13,888 nt of DNA from Clostridiales bacterium (lineage in GTDB: Bacteria; Bacillota; Clostridia; Oscillospirales; QAMX01): NCBI GenBank assembly GCA_012841675.1, contig DUUG01000043.1, positions 1 through 13,888 of the forward strand, read 5' to 3'. The translations under genes and the position numbers were made by a program. Under the pieces are notes generated by a model. The model was not told where the DNA came from and did no database searches. It worked only from the letters and a program-made list of their open reading frames with translations. Each line of letters opens with the position of its first letter. Position 1 is the stretch's first letter. Below are positions 1-6,270 of the stretch, one piece after another.

Positions 1-23
1 TGCCCCCAAAAAGTTAGACACTA
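1..23. repeat. IS terminal inverted repeat, orfB side (IRR)
   Basis: The first 23 bases match the reverse complement of 1247-1269 at 18 positions. They begin TGCCCCC and contain GTTAGACA. This is the end downstream of orfB. Confidence 0.8.
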
Positions 24-28
24 AAAAA

Positions 29-871
29 TCAAGCAGCCGAAAGGGCTTGCTGTCTGTGCATCGCAGGCGGCAAGCCCTTTAGCTTTGCCTTGATGCGGCG
101 GTTGTTGTAGTAATCAAGATATTCGATAAGCTCGGCCTTGAAATGCTCAAAAGAGTCAAAGGTCTGTAAATAGAGGAGTTCGCTTTTGAGTAAACCGAAG
201 AAATTCTCCATCACTGCATTGTCCAGACAGTTGCCTTTGCGGCTCATACTCTGGCGAATCCCTTTCCTGCGTAGCATTCTTTGGTACTGCTTATGCTGGT
301 ACTGCCAACCCTGGTCGGAATGCAGAATAAGCTCTGTATCGTCCGGGATCCGCGTAAAAGCTTTATCCAGCATAGACGTCACCATGGAAAGCACTGGCCT
401 CTCTGAGATTGCGTAGCTCACAATATCCCGGCTGCACAGGTCGAGAATCGGAGACAGATAGAGCTTCTGCCCGAAAAGGCTAAACTCCGTCACGTCCGTT
501 ACCCACTTCTGATTCGGCTTTACCGCTTCAAAATGTCGTTCCAGCAGGTTTGGAGCAATTTTGCCCACTTCTCCCTTGTAAGACTTGTACTTTTTCATTC
601 TGACCCGGCAGATAAGGCCCGCTTCCTTCATCAGACGCTGCACCGTTTTGTGATTGAGTAAAAAGCCACGGCTACGCAGCGCCAAAGTAATGCGGCGGTA
701 TCCATACCGGCCCTTGTTCTCATGGTAAATGGCAGAGATGGCGGCTCTGGCCTCTTCGTATTTGTCCGGGACGGATTGTTTCCGGGCATGATAATAGTAA
801 GTTGCGCGAGGTAGCTGAGCGATGGATAGCACTAATGCCAATGGAAATTCTCGCCTCAGTATATGGATCAC
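29..871 (-). CDS. IS3-family transposase OrfB (DDE integrase domain)
   Basis: This is the catalytic transposase half, 280 aa, which cuts and joins the element ends. An N-terminal helical region with YYYHARKQ and GRYGYRRI (about residues 25-65) matches the HTH_21 segment of IS150-type OrfB. The retroviral-integrase core follows, with D126 in WVTDVTEF, D186 in LHSDQGWQY and E222 in NAVMENFFGLLKSE. The last two acids are separated by 35 residues, the canonical IS3 spacing. The listed start is a GTG that overlaps the orfA stop as GTGA. Like other IS3 elements it may instead be made mainly as an OrfAB fusion by a -1 frameshift on the A6 run at 877-882 (minus). Length and all motifs look complete. 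Confidence 0.93.
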   Translation of the reverse strand: MIHILRREFPLALVLSIAQLPRATYYYHARKQSVPDKYEEARAAISAIYHENKGRYGYRRITLALRSRGFLLNHKTVQRLMKEAGLICRVRMKKYKSYKGEVGKIAPNLLERHFEAVKPNQKWVTDVTEFSLFGQKLYLSPILDLCSRDIVSYAISERPVLSMVTSMLDKAFTRIPDDTELILHSDQGWQYQHKQYQRMLRRKGIRQSMSRKGNCLDNAVMENFFGLLKSELLYLQTFDSFEHFKAELIEYLDYYNNRRIKAKLKGLPPAMHRQQALSAA

Positions 872-1215
872 CTGCGTTTTTTGTGCTGGCGTCGCTCGTC
901 TTCCAATACCAAGGCTTGCAAGTTTTTTAGGTAGGCATTCTCTGCACGAAGACGCTGTACTTCGGCAATGAGGTCTTCTTCCACCTTTTGCGGCAGCTTC
1001 TTCGGCCTGCCTGTACTTTTACGTCCACGGCGCTCGACGTAAAGACCTTCTGAGCCTTCTTCCAGGTAGATGCGCTCCCATGCTGCAACTCGCTTGTCAT
1101 CCACGTCGAACTGTCGAGCCGCTTCACAATAACTTAGTCTTTCTCGATGCATAGTTTCAACTACCATCTGTTTGAATTCTGCTGTGTATCGTTTGTTCGG
1201 TACTCCTTTTGGCAT
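868..1215 (-). CDS. IS3-family transposase OrfA (helix-turn-helix DNA-binding)
   Basis: This 115-aa protein binds the IS ends. The ATG at 1215 starts MPKGVPNKRYTAEFK, the usual IS3 OrfA opening. It is preceded at 5-base spacing by GGGGTG (1221-1226, minus) as a modest ribosome-binding site; a longer upstream reading to 1275 would begin inside the terminal repeat and is unlikely. An HTH segment (about residues 10-50, with SYCEAARQFDVDDKRVAAWE) is followed by a Leu-rich helix (VEEDLIAEVQRLRAENAYLKNL) resembling the leucine zipper used for multimerisation. The gene ends HKKRR, with the lysine codons on an A6 run just before the stop. OrfB is in the -1 frame, so programmed frameshifting here is plausible but not proven. 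Confidence 0.9.
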   Translation of the reverse strand: MPKGVPNKRYTAEFKQMVVETMHRERLSYCEAARQFDVDDKRVAAWERIYLEEGSEGLYVERRGRKSTGRPKKLPQKVEEDLIAEVQRLRAENAYLKNLQALVLEDERRQHKKRR

Positions 1216-1220
1216 AAAAA

Positions 1221-1267
1221 CACCCCAATCGTTATTCAGTATACCATACTGTCTAACAATTGGGGTG
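1221..1267 (-). promoter_or_regulatory. Inverted repeat able to sequester the orfA ribosome-binding site in read-through RNA
   Basis: On the minus strand CACCCCAAT (1267 to 1259), in the IS tip, is complementary to ATTGGGGTG (1229 to 1221), which contains the orfA Shine-Dalgarno. The -10-like TATACT at 1243-1238 lies between the arms. RNA started inside the element would lack the first arm, while RNA entering from outside would contain both and could hide the ribosome-binding site. This type of protection against external activation is known for IS elements such as IS10. Its use here is inference. Confidence 0.5.
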
Positions 1268-1269
1268 CA
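1247..1269. repeat. IS terminal inverted repeat, orfA side (IRL)
   Basis: Read on the minus strand it begins TGCACCCC and contains GTTAGACA, pairing with bases 1-23. A TATACT -10-like hexamer lies just inside it, at 1238-1243 (minus), suggesting that transcription of orfA starts close to the repeat. Confidence 0.8.
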
Positions 1270-1295
1270 GTTCAATTTCTTCCGGTGTTTTTTGC

Positions 1296-1336
1296 AACAA
1301 AAAGAACCCGCAAACGCAAATAAAGTTGCGAGTTCT
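1296..1336 (-). terminator. Intrinsic terminator of the zinc-ribbon gene
   Basis: Minus-strand stem AGAACTCGCAA (1336-1326) pairs with TTGCGGGTTCT (1313-1303) with one G-U type mismatch. It is followed by a T-rich tail at 1302-1296. It lies about 30 bases after the stop codon at 1368 and just outside the insertion-sequence end. Confidence 0.75.
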
Positions 1337-1367
1337 CTGCTTTAACACTGATTTGCAAACGCCTAGC

Positions 1368-1622
1368 TTACATGGCCGATCTCAGATATTTTTCCCATCC
1401 CAGCAGCGCAAGCTCACTTGTCACAGGTGGCAGAGAAGGCTCATACACGTTCTGCGCCTCCCAAATATTCCAAAACACAGCGGCAGGAGAAGGCCATTGG
1501 GTTTTGCAATGGGGGCACTGGCAGAAATATTGGCTTTCTTTCGTCTTTTCAATCCGAACCCAATGCCCACAAGCATTACAGCGGGCAACTTGGTTTTTCT
1601 CGTCCGAGAGGTAAGTACTCAT
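1368..1622 (-). CDS. Small zinc-ribbon protein, function unknown
   Basis: This 84-aa cytoplasmic protein starts at ATG 1622, preceded by AAGGAGGG at 7-base spacing; the longer open frame upstream reads through this ribosome-binding site and is not the gene. Residues 12-40 hold two cysteine pairs, C15-x2-C18 (RCNACGHW) and C36-x2-C39 (CQCPHCKTQW), with an extra C34. This is the layout of a rubredoxin-like zinc ribbon that binds one metal ion. The C-terminal half is Trp- and Leu-containing and unlike anything I recognise. A TATAAT box lies upstream at 1685-1680 (minus), and a terminator follows at 1296-1336, so it is probably a single-gene unit. The role may be nucleic-acid or protein binding, but the sequence does not decide. 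Confidence 0.75.
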   Translation of the reverse strand: MSTYLSDEKNQVARCNACGHWVRIEKTKESQYFCQCPHCKTQWPSPAAVFWNIWEAQNVYEPSLPPVTSELALLGWEKYLRSAM

Positions 1623-1796
1623 ATGGTGACCCTCCTTACATGCCGCCGCCATGCTATGGGATTTTCTTTTTGCAACACTATTATATACATATGCAAGTTC
1701 GAATTATGTCTGTTAATATCAGTATAAATCCGCTAAAAACTATTTACAAGAGGTAAGCTTTGTTTTTCGTTTCCACCGCAACAAATTTGCGCGCAT

Positions 1797-2171
1797 TTAC
1801 AAAACATATTGGGAAATCATGCGGCAAAGCATGGCAATGTCGGCATGGCTGACAAATTCAAACTTCACTTTGCCAAGTCCGGAAAACCAAAGCTCCATTT
1901 CGCTGTCCAAATCGATAACACCGGCCGTTTCGATGGAAAACGCCTGCATCTTGCTGTACGGAAGGGAGGTAAAATCCTTCTTCTTCCCGGTCAGGCCTTG
2001 TACGTTGATGGCAAAAATTCGCTTGTTAGTAAAAACCACGCCGTCGCGAATGCCCCGGAAGGAGGCGACCACGTTTTCTCCCTCTATTAGAATAGGGGCG
2101 ATCATATCCGAAAAGGAACTGTCTTGCACGGGCTTTAGTTTGAAAAAAGACGCGTTTTGAAAGTCGATCAT
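1797..2171 (-). CDS. Bacterial PH-domain protein
   Basis: The protein is 124 aa. The ATG at 2171 follows GGAGAG at about 6 bases; an ATG two codons upstream lies too close to that site, and the longer frame upstream has no ribosome-binding site. From about residue 25 to the end the sequence has the pattern of a short bacterial pleckstrin-homology fold: GENVVASFRGIRDGVVFTN, then KRIFAINVQG, then a K-rich turn (TGKKKDF), SLPYSKMQAFSIETAG, and a last strand and helix. The VxxSFRxxRDxxxFTNKRI pattern is typical of YdjM/YvbH-type stand-alone PH proteins, whose roles are mostly unknown. There is no signal peptide or membrane segment. It is transcribed divergently from the fusion gene at 2351, with a perfect 8-bp inverted repeat between them. 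Confidence 0.8.
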   Translation of the reverse strand: MIDFQNASFFKLKPVQDSSFSDMIAPILIEGENVVASFRGIRDGVVFTNKRIFAINVQGLTGKKKDFTSLPYSKMQAFSIETAGVIDLDSEMELWFSGLGKVKFEFVSHADIAMLCRMISQYVL

Positions 2172-2214
2172 TGTCATCTCTCCTTTTTTGCTTAGATGTA
2201 TATTCCCCAAGCTG

Positions 2215-2236
2215 GTGGAAAACATACCTTTTCCAC
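2215..2236. promoter_or_regulatory. Inverted repeat in a divergent promoter region (candidate operator)
   Basis: GTGGAAAA, six bases, then TTTTCCAC: a perfect 8-6-8 inverted repeat lying between the starts of the PH-domain gene (2171, minus) and the fusion gene (2351, plus). No T-tract follows, so it is not a terminator. It could be a protein-binding site. No regulator is encoded next to it. Confidence 0.4.
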
Positions 2237-2350
2237 AAGATCACCCGATTGTTTTATGCATATGGCGGCAAACAGCAGATATATGCGTCTTTTCGCATGC
2301 GGAACCAAAGCATCCCGCCCATGCATAGAGATAAACAGGAGGTGATCCGC

Positions 2351-3622
2351 TTGACTGGTATTAAATTGGCCGAACTCTGCAAAGCACAGCTGGGAAGCGG
2401 CTATGTATGGGGCGGCCTTGGATATATTTTAAATCAATCCCGGCTTGACCAGCTCACTGCCTTGTATCCGAACCACTACACGGCAGCCTATCAGACAAAA
2501 GCTCGGGCATTGTTTGGAAAAAAAGTATATGACTGCATCGGCATTATCAAGCATTTTTTATGGGGCAACGCGGGAGACGGCGTGCTTAGATATTACGGAA
2601 CCAACGGAATTCCCGACACAACGGCAAACGGCATGCTGGAATTTTGCAAAGCAAAGGGGCTAGATACAGGGCCTATGGAAACCTTGCCTGAACTGCCCGG
2701 TCTGATGGTGCATCAGAACGGGCATACCGGCGTATATATTGGAAACGGCCGCGTGGTCGAGGCCCGCGGCATAGACTATGGCGTGGTGGAAACCGATGTG
2801 AGAGCCCGCGGCTGGAAAACGTGGGCCAAACTGCCGAATGTCACTTATCAGGCGTCCACCGCTGATTATATCCACGTGGAAGCATATCCGCTTTCGGACT
2901 ATTCCTTCGGCATCCACCGGGCGTCGGTTACGCCGGATAGGGCACCCTTAGGCAAAGTGCTTTCTTGGGCGCAGGCGGCTTATCAGCAAAACAACTACCT
3001 GGAAGGCGTCATCAACGCGTCGCAATTTAGCGGCAACAGACCCATCGGCACGGTTTTAGAAAGCGGCAAGGTGGTTGCCAACGGCGGCAACGGCTGGGGC
3101 TTTGGCCTTGATAAAAGCGGCGAGGTCCATTTCGACCGGATTTTCAAAGAGTCCGCCCAAGTCCCATGGCAGGATATGATCTCCGCGTATCCAATCCTCG
3201 TTTTCCGGGGCCAGCCGCAGACCATTGACACCGGCGTAGCGTTGTTTAAAGACCGGCATCCCCGCTCCGCCGTGGCCCTGCGGGGAAATGAGATTCTGTT
3301 TGTCACCATCGACGGCCGGCAGGTCGGCCGCCCGGGCATGACATTAACGGAGCTAAGGGATTATCTGGTCAGCATCGGCTGTACGGAGGCCATCAACTTA
3401 GACGGCGGCGCAAGCAGCATCCAGCTGCGTGACCGTTCCGGCAATGGTTCGTTTGCGGTGGTCAATCACCCTCTCGAGCACCGGGACGTTTACAACGTCA
3501 TCGCCGCGTATCGGAAGCCAAAGCCGGAACCGACGCCCCCGCCCCCTCCGGGCAAATCCATTTCTTGGGAGGAGCTTGTAGAGCGTCTAAAGGCGGAAGG
3601 CATCGAAAATATCACGTTATAA
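2351..3622 (+). CDS. NlpC/P60 peptidase - phosphodiester glycosidase (NAGPA-like) fusion protein
   Basis: This 423-aa protein starts at a TTG, 8 bases after a perfect AGGAGG (2337-2342). The open frame extends 60 codons further upstream but without any start signal. Residues 1-150 form an NlpC/P60-type cysteine peptidase: GSGYVWGG near residue 16, the nucleophile C62 in YDCIGIIKHF, and the His of NGHTGVYIGNG at H125. The family cuts peptide links in peptidoglycan. About residues 180-390 match the phosphodiester glycosidase domain (NAGPA family): VINASQF, ANGGNGWGFG, ALRGNEILFVTIDGR and the hallmark NLDGGASS (D351). This family hydrolyses sugar-1-phosphodiester links, as in wall teichoic acid or exopolysaccharide. 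A Pro-rich linker (near residues 390-404) leads to a short C-terminal helix with SWEELVERLKAEGI. There is no signal peptide, which recalls a phage-type lysin or export by lysis. No phage genes are nearby. Confidence 0.85.
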   Translation: MTGIKLAELCKAQLGSGYVWGGLGYILNQSRLDQLTALYPNHYTAAYQTKARALFGKKVYDCIGIIKHFLWGNAGDGVLRYYGTNGIPDTTANGMLEFCKAKGLDTGPMETLPELPGLMVHQNGHTGVYIGNGRVVEARGIDYGVVETDVRARGWKTWAKLPNVTYQASTADYIHVEAYPLSDYSFGIHRASVTPDRAPLGKVLSWAQAAYQQNNYLEGVINASQFSGNRPIGTVLESGKVVANGGNGWGFGLDKSGEVHFDRIFKESAQVPWQDMISAYPILVFRGQPQTIDTGVALFKDRHPRSAVALRGNEILFVTIDGRQVGRPGMTLTELRDYLVSIGCTEAINLDGGASSIQLRDRSGNGSFAVVNHPLEHRDVYNVIAAYRKPKPEPTPPPPPGKSISWEELVERLKAEGIENITL

Positions 3623-3626
3623 GATA

Positions 3627-3640
3627 AAAAGGCAAAGAGG
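3627..3640. repeat. 14-bp inverted repeat, left copy
   Basis: AAAAGGCAAAGAGG here is the exact reverse complement of 3789-3802. The pair encloses the inverted 3' fragment of the phosphotransferase pseudogene, starting five bases after the stop codon of the fusion gene. Confidence 0.8.
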
Positions 3641-3788
3641 AAATCCTGCTACGAGCATGCGTTAATTCTGTTTATATATCGGGAATATCCGGCATTTTTA
3701 CGGGGCTATTTTGACGGAAATGACCTAAAACAAGTCTATGAAGACATTTTTCACGGGATTGCGGCGATCTCCTACGGGATGCCTTCGG
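3641..3788 (+). pseudogene. Inverted 3' fragment of the phosphotransferase pseudogene
   Basis: In the frame starting at 3641 this stretch reads CYEHALILFIYREYPAFL, then RGYFDGNDLKQVYED and IFHGIAAISYG, with no start or ribosome-binding site. This resembles the C-terminal helical end of APH-like kinases, which follows their ...VLIDxAxAxLAP segment. That upstream segment is found on the opposite strand, ending near 3866. The fragment lies exactly between the 14-bp inverted repeats 3627-3640 and 3789-3802. The simplest reading is that a recombination between them flipped the 3' end of the gene. It is in frame with, but beyond the stop of, the fusion gene at 2351-3622. The family match is from memory of the pattern, not from a search. 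Confidence 0.65.
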
Positions 3789-3802
3789 CCTCTTTGCCTT
3801 TT
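3789..3802. repeat. 14-bp inverted repeat, right copy
   Basis: CCTCTTTGCCTTTT is the exact reverse complement of 3627-3640. It marks the other edge of the 148-base inverted fragment. Confidence 0.8.
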
Positions 3803-3826
3803 AAAATTGCATCTTTTGCAATTTTT
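3803..3826 (+). terminator. AT-rich hairpin, possible terminator
   Basis: AAAATTGCA, five-base loop TCTTT, TGCAATTTT, then one more T: a 9-bp perfect stem with a weak T-run. It sits about 180 bases after the stop of the fusion gene and could end its transcript, but the stem is AT-rich and the tail short. Confidence 0.35.
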
Positions 3827-3865
3827 GATATAGCACGTGAAGGGACGTAATCGCTTTCGGGTCGA

Positions 3866-4529
3866 CTTGGGTGCTAAAGCGGCAGCGGCATAATCGATTA
3901 AAACAACCTCCTCCGGCACAAGCACATTGTCCGGGCAAAGGTCGCCGTGGACAAGAACATACTCCCCATAGGGGCGGTTTTCCACATAGGCACGGCGCTC
4001 TTCTTGAAAACTCCTTGGAAATGGTTTCCAACGAAGACTTCGGTTCGGCGTTCGGATTACATCCACCCTGTTGAAGGGGACACACGGTACATTAAGCCGG
4101 TCTGTGGTATGGCGAAGCTGCTTGCCTAGGGTAAACTGCCTTTCAGCGTCCGCCCCCAACAGCACCTGCTCCAGCGAAGGGCCGGGAATTATACCGCATG
4201 AGTATGTAGGAAAAGGAATATTTTTCATGGATAACCCCTTCCGCCAAAATTGACGGAGCTGGCAAACCCAGGGACTCGGCAAATCTTGTCACAAAAATCT
4301 CCGTTTGCCTGTCCTCAGACTGGTTCATGCTGGACTCTTGAGGCGCATATATCTTGACAACCACATCCCCCGCCAAAAACACCGCATTGGTGCCGGGCGT
4401 CAGAGGTTGAAGCGCTGCCGCCGGCAGGCCCTCTTTTTTCAGAATCTCCTGTGCCAGCTTGGAAAACGCCGGGATGGACTGGAACACCTTGCCCCAATCG
4501 GACCAGTTTGCAATGGTTTCGGACAGCAT
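3866..4529 (-). pseudogene. Aminoglycoside/choline kinase-like phosphotransferase (APH family), frameshifted and 3'-truncated
   Basis: The ATG at 4529 lies 14 bases after the MFS stop, so it was the second gene of that operon. The N-lobe reads LTPGTNAVFLAGDVVVKIYAPQ, with the ATP-binding Lys. The C-lobe keeps the catalytic loop VHGDLCPDNVLV and the metal-binding segment VLIDYAAAALAP. The frame is broken: an extra A near 4188-4192 shifts ILMRY into IPGPSLEQVLLGADAE, one base is missing near 4050-4053, and an extra T sits in the T-run at 4007-4010 (minus). Between the last two, the family-like NAEPKSSLETISKEF is read in the other frame. After about 3866 the reading turns into unrelated sequence, and the missing C-terminus is found inverted at 3641-3788. 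Substrate unknown; this family includes antibiotic and small-molecule kinases. Clearly non-functional as written. Confidence 0.8.
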
Positions 4530-4543
4530 ACGCCACCGTCCCG

Positions 4544-5791
4544 TTACGCTTGAGATTTTTGGCGTTTAAAGTACCGTTTTATAAACAGCAGCAAAAAGAT
4601 GCCCAAAATCGGATACATCGTCGCGGTAAGCATGCCCGCTTTCATTCCGATTTGCTCTGTGGTGAAGGGAAGCTTTGCGCTCAGCCTTTTTGCAAAACTG
4701 CTGACCGCCACGGTGTCCACGATGATGCCCATAAGCTGCGGTGCCACAGAGGCGCCGAGATCACCGCCTGCGGCCATGAGGGCGTAAGCGGTAACGCCGG
4801 GCGTTTTAATTTTTTCCTCCATTAAAATCAAGGTACCAGGCCACAACATAGAGGTGCAGAAGCCGGTCAAAACGCAGGCGGCAAATGCCAAAACCACATT
4901 GTCCGAAAGGCCGGCCACCAGATAACAAACCGCAGCGCCTGCCATACCGCCCAGCAAGACGTTAGTGATATTGCGCCCGAATTTGGCATACAGCGTTCGA
5001 CCTAAGCCCAACAGGGTTGCAAACATGGCCATGCCGAAGATGTCGCCCCATGCTTTGGGGACATGCAAGGCGTTTTCCATAAAACCCGAAATCCAGTTTG
5101 CCATGGTGTTTTCCGCGGCACTTCCCAGAAAAATACAGGCAACGCACAAAGCAAGCCCTGCCATTCTTTTTCTCCTGCCGGCCGATCCGGCAGAGTGTTC
5201 CACCTGCATTTCCGGCATGGGCGAGATGGCAAACAGCCAGAAAGCCACAAGCGGCAGCAGCGCAAAAAACAGAACCAGATACATCCAGTTGCGGACACCG
5301 AAGAGCTGGAAAAACACGGTGCTGATAATGACAACGCTGACAATACCCCACGCATACAGCGAATGCAGCAGGCTCATGTCTTTTTCCGGATGCTCGGAGG
5401 GAATGGCCGCCACCAACGGACTCATCAATACCTCGCTAAGCCCTGCCGCAACGGAAAACAATACAGTTCCCGCCAGCAGGCCAATATACGCATACTGAGG
5501 AAAGAGCGCCGGGGCAATGGCATATATAATCAAACCGGCGGACGTAAGTAAAGGCATGAGCTTTACAGTAGTATGGATAGGGAAGTGTTTGGTGAAGAAT
5601 GTGAAAATTAAATCTATGGTAAGCTGTGTGCAGAAGTTGACCAAAACCAGCGTTCCAAGCAGAGTGTAGGATATGCCATACATCTCTTGAAATGTAACAA
5701 ATAAAAGCGGCGGCAAACTGAAAACAGATGACATGGAAAGGTAGGCGTAGAAACAAGACGCTTTGGTTCGTTTAAAATCTTTGATAGCCAC
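4544..5791 (-). CDS. MFS transporter (sugar/FHS-like)
   Basis: This 415-aa protein has about twelve hydrophobic segments throughout and a short basic C-terminus (KRYFKRQKSQA), as expected for a major facilitator permease in the cytoplasmic membrane. The start is GTG 5791, with AGGAGG five bases upstream (5797-5802, minus). The N-half has SSVFSLPPLLFVTFQEMYGISYTLLG-type TM1-TM2 and a polar central loop with EMQVEHSAGSAGRRKRM near residue 200. The second half has ALMAAGGDLGASVAPQLMG, a glycine-rich pattern seen in fucose-permease-like (FHS) and other sugar MFS proteins. The substrate cannot be told. Promoter TTGCCA-N16-TATAAT lies at 5857-5830 (minus). The next gene down, a broken phosphotransferase, follows after 14 bases. 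No lesion is visible here, although genes on both sides are decayed. Confidence 0.88.
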   Translation of the reverse strand: MAIKDFKRTKASCFYAYLSMSSVFSLPPLLFVTFQEMYGISYTLLGTLVLVNFCTQLTIDLIFTFFTKHFPIHTTVKLMPLLTSAGLIIYAIAPALFPQYAYIGLLAGTVLFSVAAGLSEVLMSPLVAAIPSEHPEKDMSLLHSLYAWGIVSVVIISTVFFQLFGVRNWMYLVLFFALLPLVAFWLFAISPMPEMQVEHSAGSAGRRKRMAGLALCVACIFLGSAAENTMANWISGFMENALHVPKAWGDIFGMAMFATLLGLGRTLYAKFGRNITNVLLGGMAGAAVCYLVAGLSDNVVLAFAACVLTGFCTSMLWPGTLILMEEKIKTPGVTAYALMAAGGDLGASVAPQLMGIIVDTVAVSSFAKRLSAKLPFTTEQIGMKAGMLTATMYPILGIFLLLFIKRYFKRQKSQA

Positions 5792-5829
5792 TTTGTCCTC
5801 CTGAAATAGGCGAAATTTACAACTGTTTT

Positions 5830-5857
5830 ATTATACCATTATTTCAAAAATTGGCAA
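5830..5857 (-). promoter_or_regulatory. Sigma-A promoter of the MFS transporter gene
   Basis: Minus-strand TTGCCA (5857-5852), 16-base spacer, TATAAT (5835-5830), about 40 bases before the GTG start at 5791. Confidence 0.75.
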
Positions 5858-5919
5858 ATCCCCAAATGCTTCGGGCCCGTTTGAACAAAGCGGTTTTGAA
5901 CTTTTGCTAAATTGCTTCC

Positions 5920-6138
5920 TGCGCTTAAGGCGGTTCTTTTTTACATATATCAAATATGCTTGGCTATCCATTCCCGCCGAATTTAAAACAGCCGGATTGC
6001 CGCCGAAGATCTGGTTTGCCATTCTGTTTCGCATGTTTCGCACTTTGGTTTTGAAAGGAATTTTTCCGGTCTGTTAAAACATCCCGAATTCTTGTAAATT
6101 CGGCAAAATCATATCCATGATACAATTCCCGCCAACAT
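5920..6138 (-). pseudogene. Small conserved-type protein gene with frameshifts, function unknown
   Basis: An ATG at 6138 follows a strong AAGGAGGG, but that frame stops after nine codons. Skipping one T right after the ATG gives MWRELYHGYDFAEF, then TRIRDVLTDRK. Removing one A from the A5 run at 6061-6065 (minus) then continues as IPFKTKVRNMRNRMANQIFG, GNPAVLNSAGMDSQAYLIYVKK. The joined reading of about 70 residues is coherent, with no internal stop, and looks like a small clostridial protein of alternating helix and strand. After YVKK the frame seems lost again; another frame ends AQEAI and a stop near 5920. Two or three homopolymer-type indels suggest decay, or base-calling errors in the assembly. 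I do not recognise a named family. An ATG-initiated piece of it, 5831-6043, would be only a fragment. Confidence 0.55.
6084..6103. other. Short hairpin inside the small pseudogene
   Basis: CCGAATT, six-base loop, AATTCGG: a perfect 7-bp stem without a T-tract. It falls within the coding part of the frameshifted gene and probably has no separate role. Confidence 0.25.
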
Positions 6139-6224
6139 TTTTCGCCCTCCTTGCGCCGTTTTTGCTTTAGCTAACTATAGCATATGTGAGCATTCCACAC
6201 CATACCTATGCAAGGAAAAAGCAC

Positions 6225-6266
6225 ATAAAAAAATGGAACGGCAGCCTTACGCATGCGCCATTCCAT
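6225..6266 (-). terminator. Second (distal) terminator after tRNA-Gly
   Basis: On the minus strand ATGGAATGGC (6266-6257) pairs with GCCGTTCCAT (6242-6233), with one U-G wobble, and is followed by seven T's (6232-6226). It stands directly downstream of another terminator, giving a tandem pair. Confidence 0.75.
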
Positions 6267-6270
6267 CTAA

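Larger units (their letters stand above)
1..1269 (-). mobile_element. IS3-family insertion sequence (IS150-like), complete or nearly so
   Basis: The element has two overlapping minus-strand reading frames, orfA then orfB, bounded by imperfect terminal inverted repeats. Reading inward from each end, 18 of the first 23 bases agree, and both ends begin with TG, giving the TG...CA termini typical of the IS3 family. The shared core GTTAGACA is at 13-20 on the left and in reverse complement at 1250-1257 on the right. OrfB carries the DD(35)E catalytic triad. The left repeat starts at base 1 of the window, so the left flank and any target-site duplication cannot be examined. The right end lies about 30 bases from the terminator of the neighbouring gene. 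All coding parts look intact, so the copy may be active. Confidence 0.9.

Noticed and set aside
2171..2350. 60-codon N-terminal extension of the fusion protein
   Set aside because: The extension begins inside the start codon of the divergent PH-domain gene and lacks a ribosome-binding site. TTG 2351 has a perfect AGGAGG.
3627..3802. MITE-like element with 14-bp inverted repeat ends
   Set aside because: The size would fit, but the enclosed sequence reads as the missing C-terminus of the adjacent pseudogene, so an inversion explains it better. No target duplication was seen.
4965..5498. 177-aa and 162-aa plus-strand frames over the MFS gene
   Set aside because: They are antisense shadows of a membrane-protein gene with no start signals.
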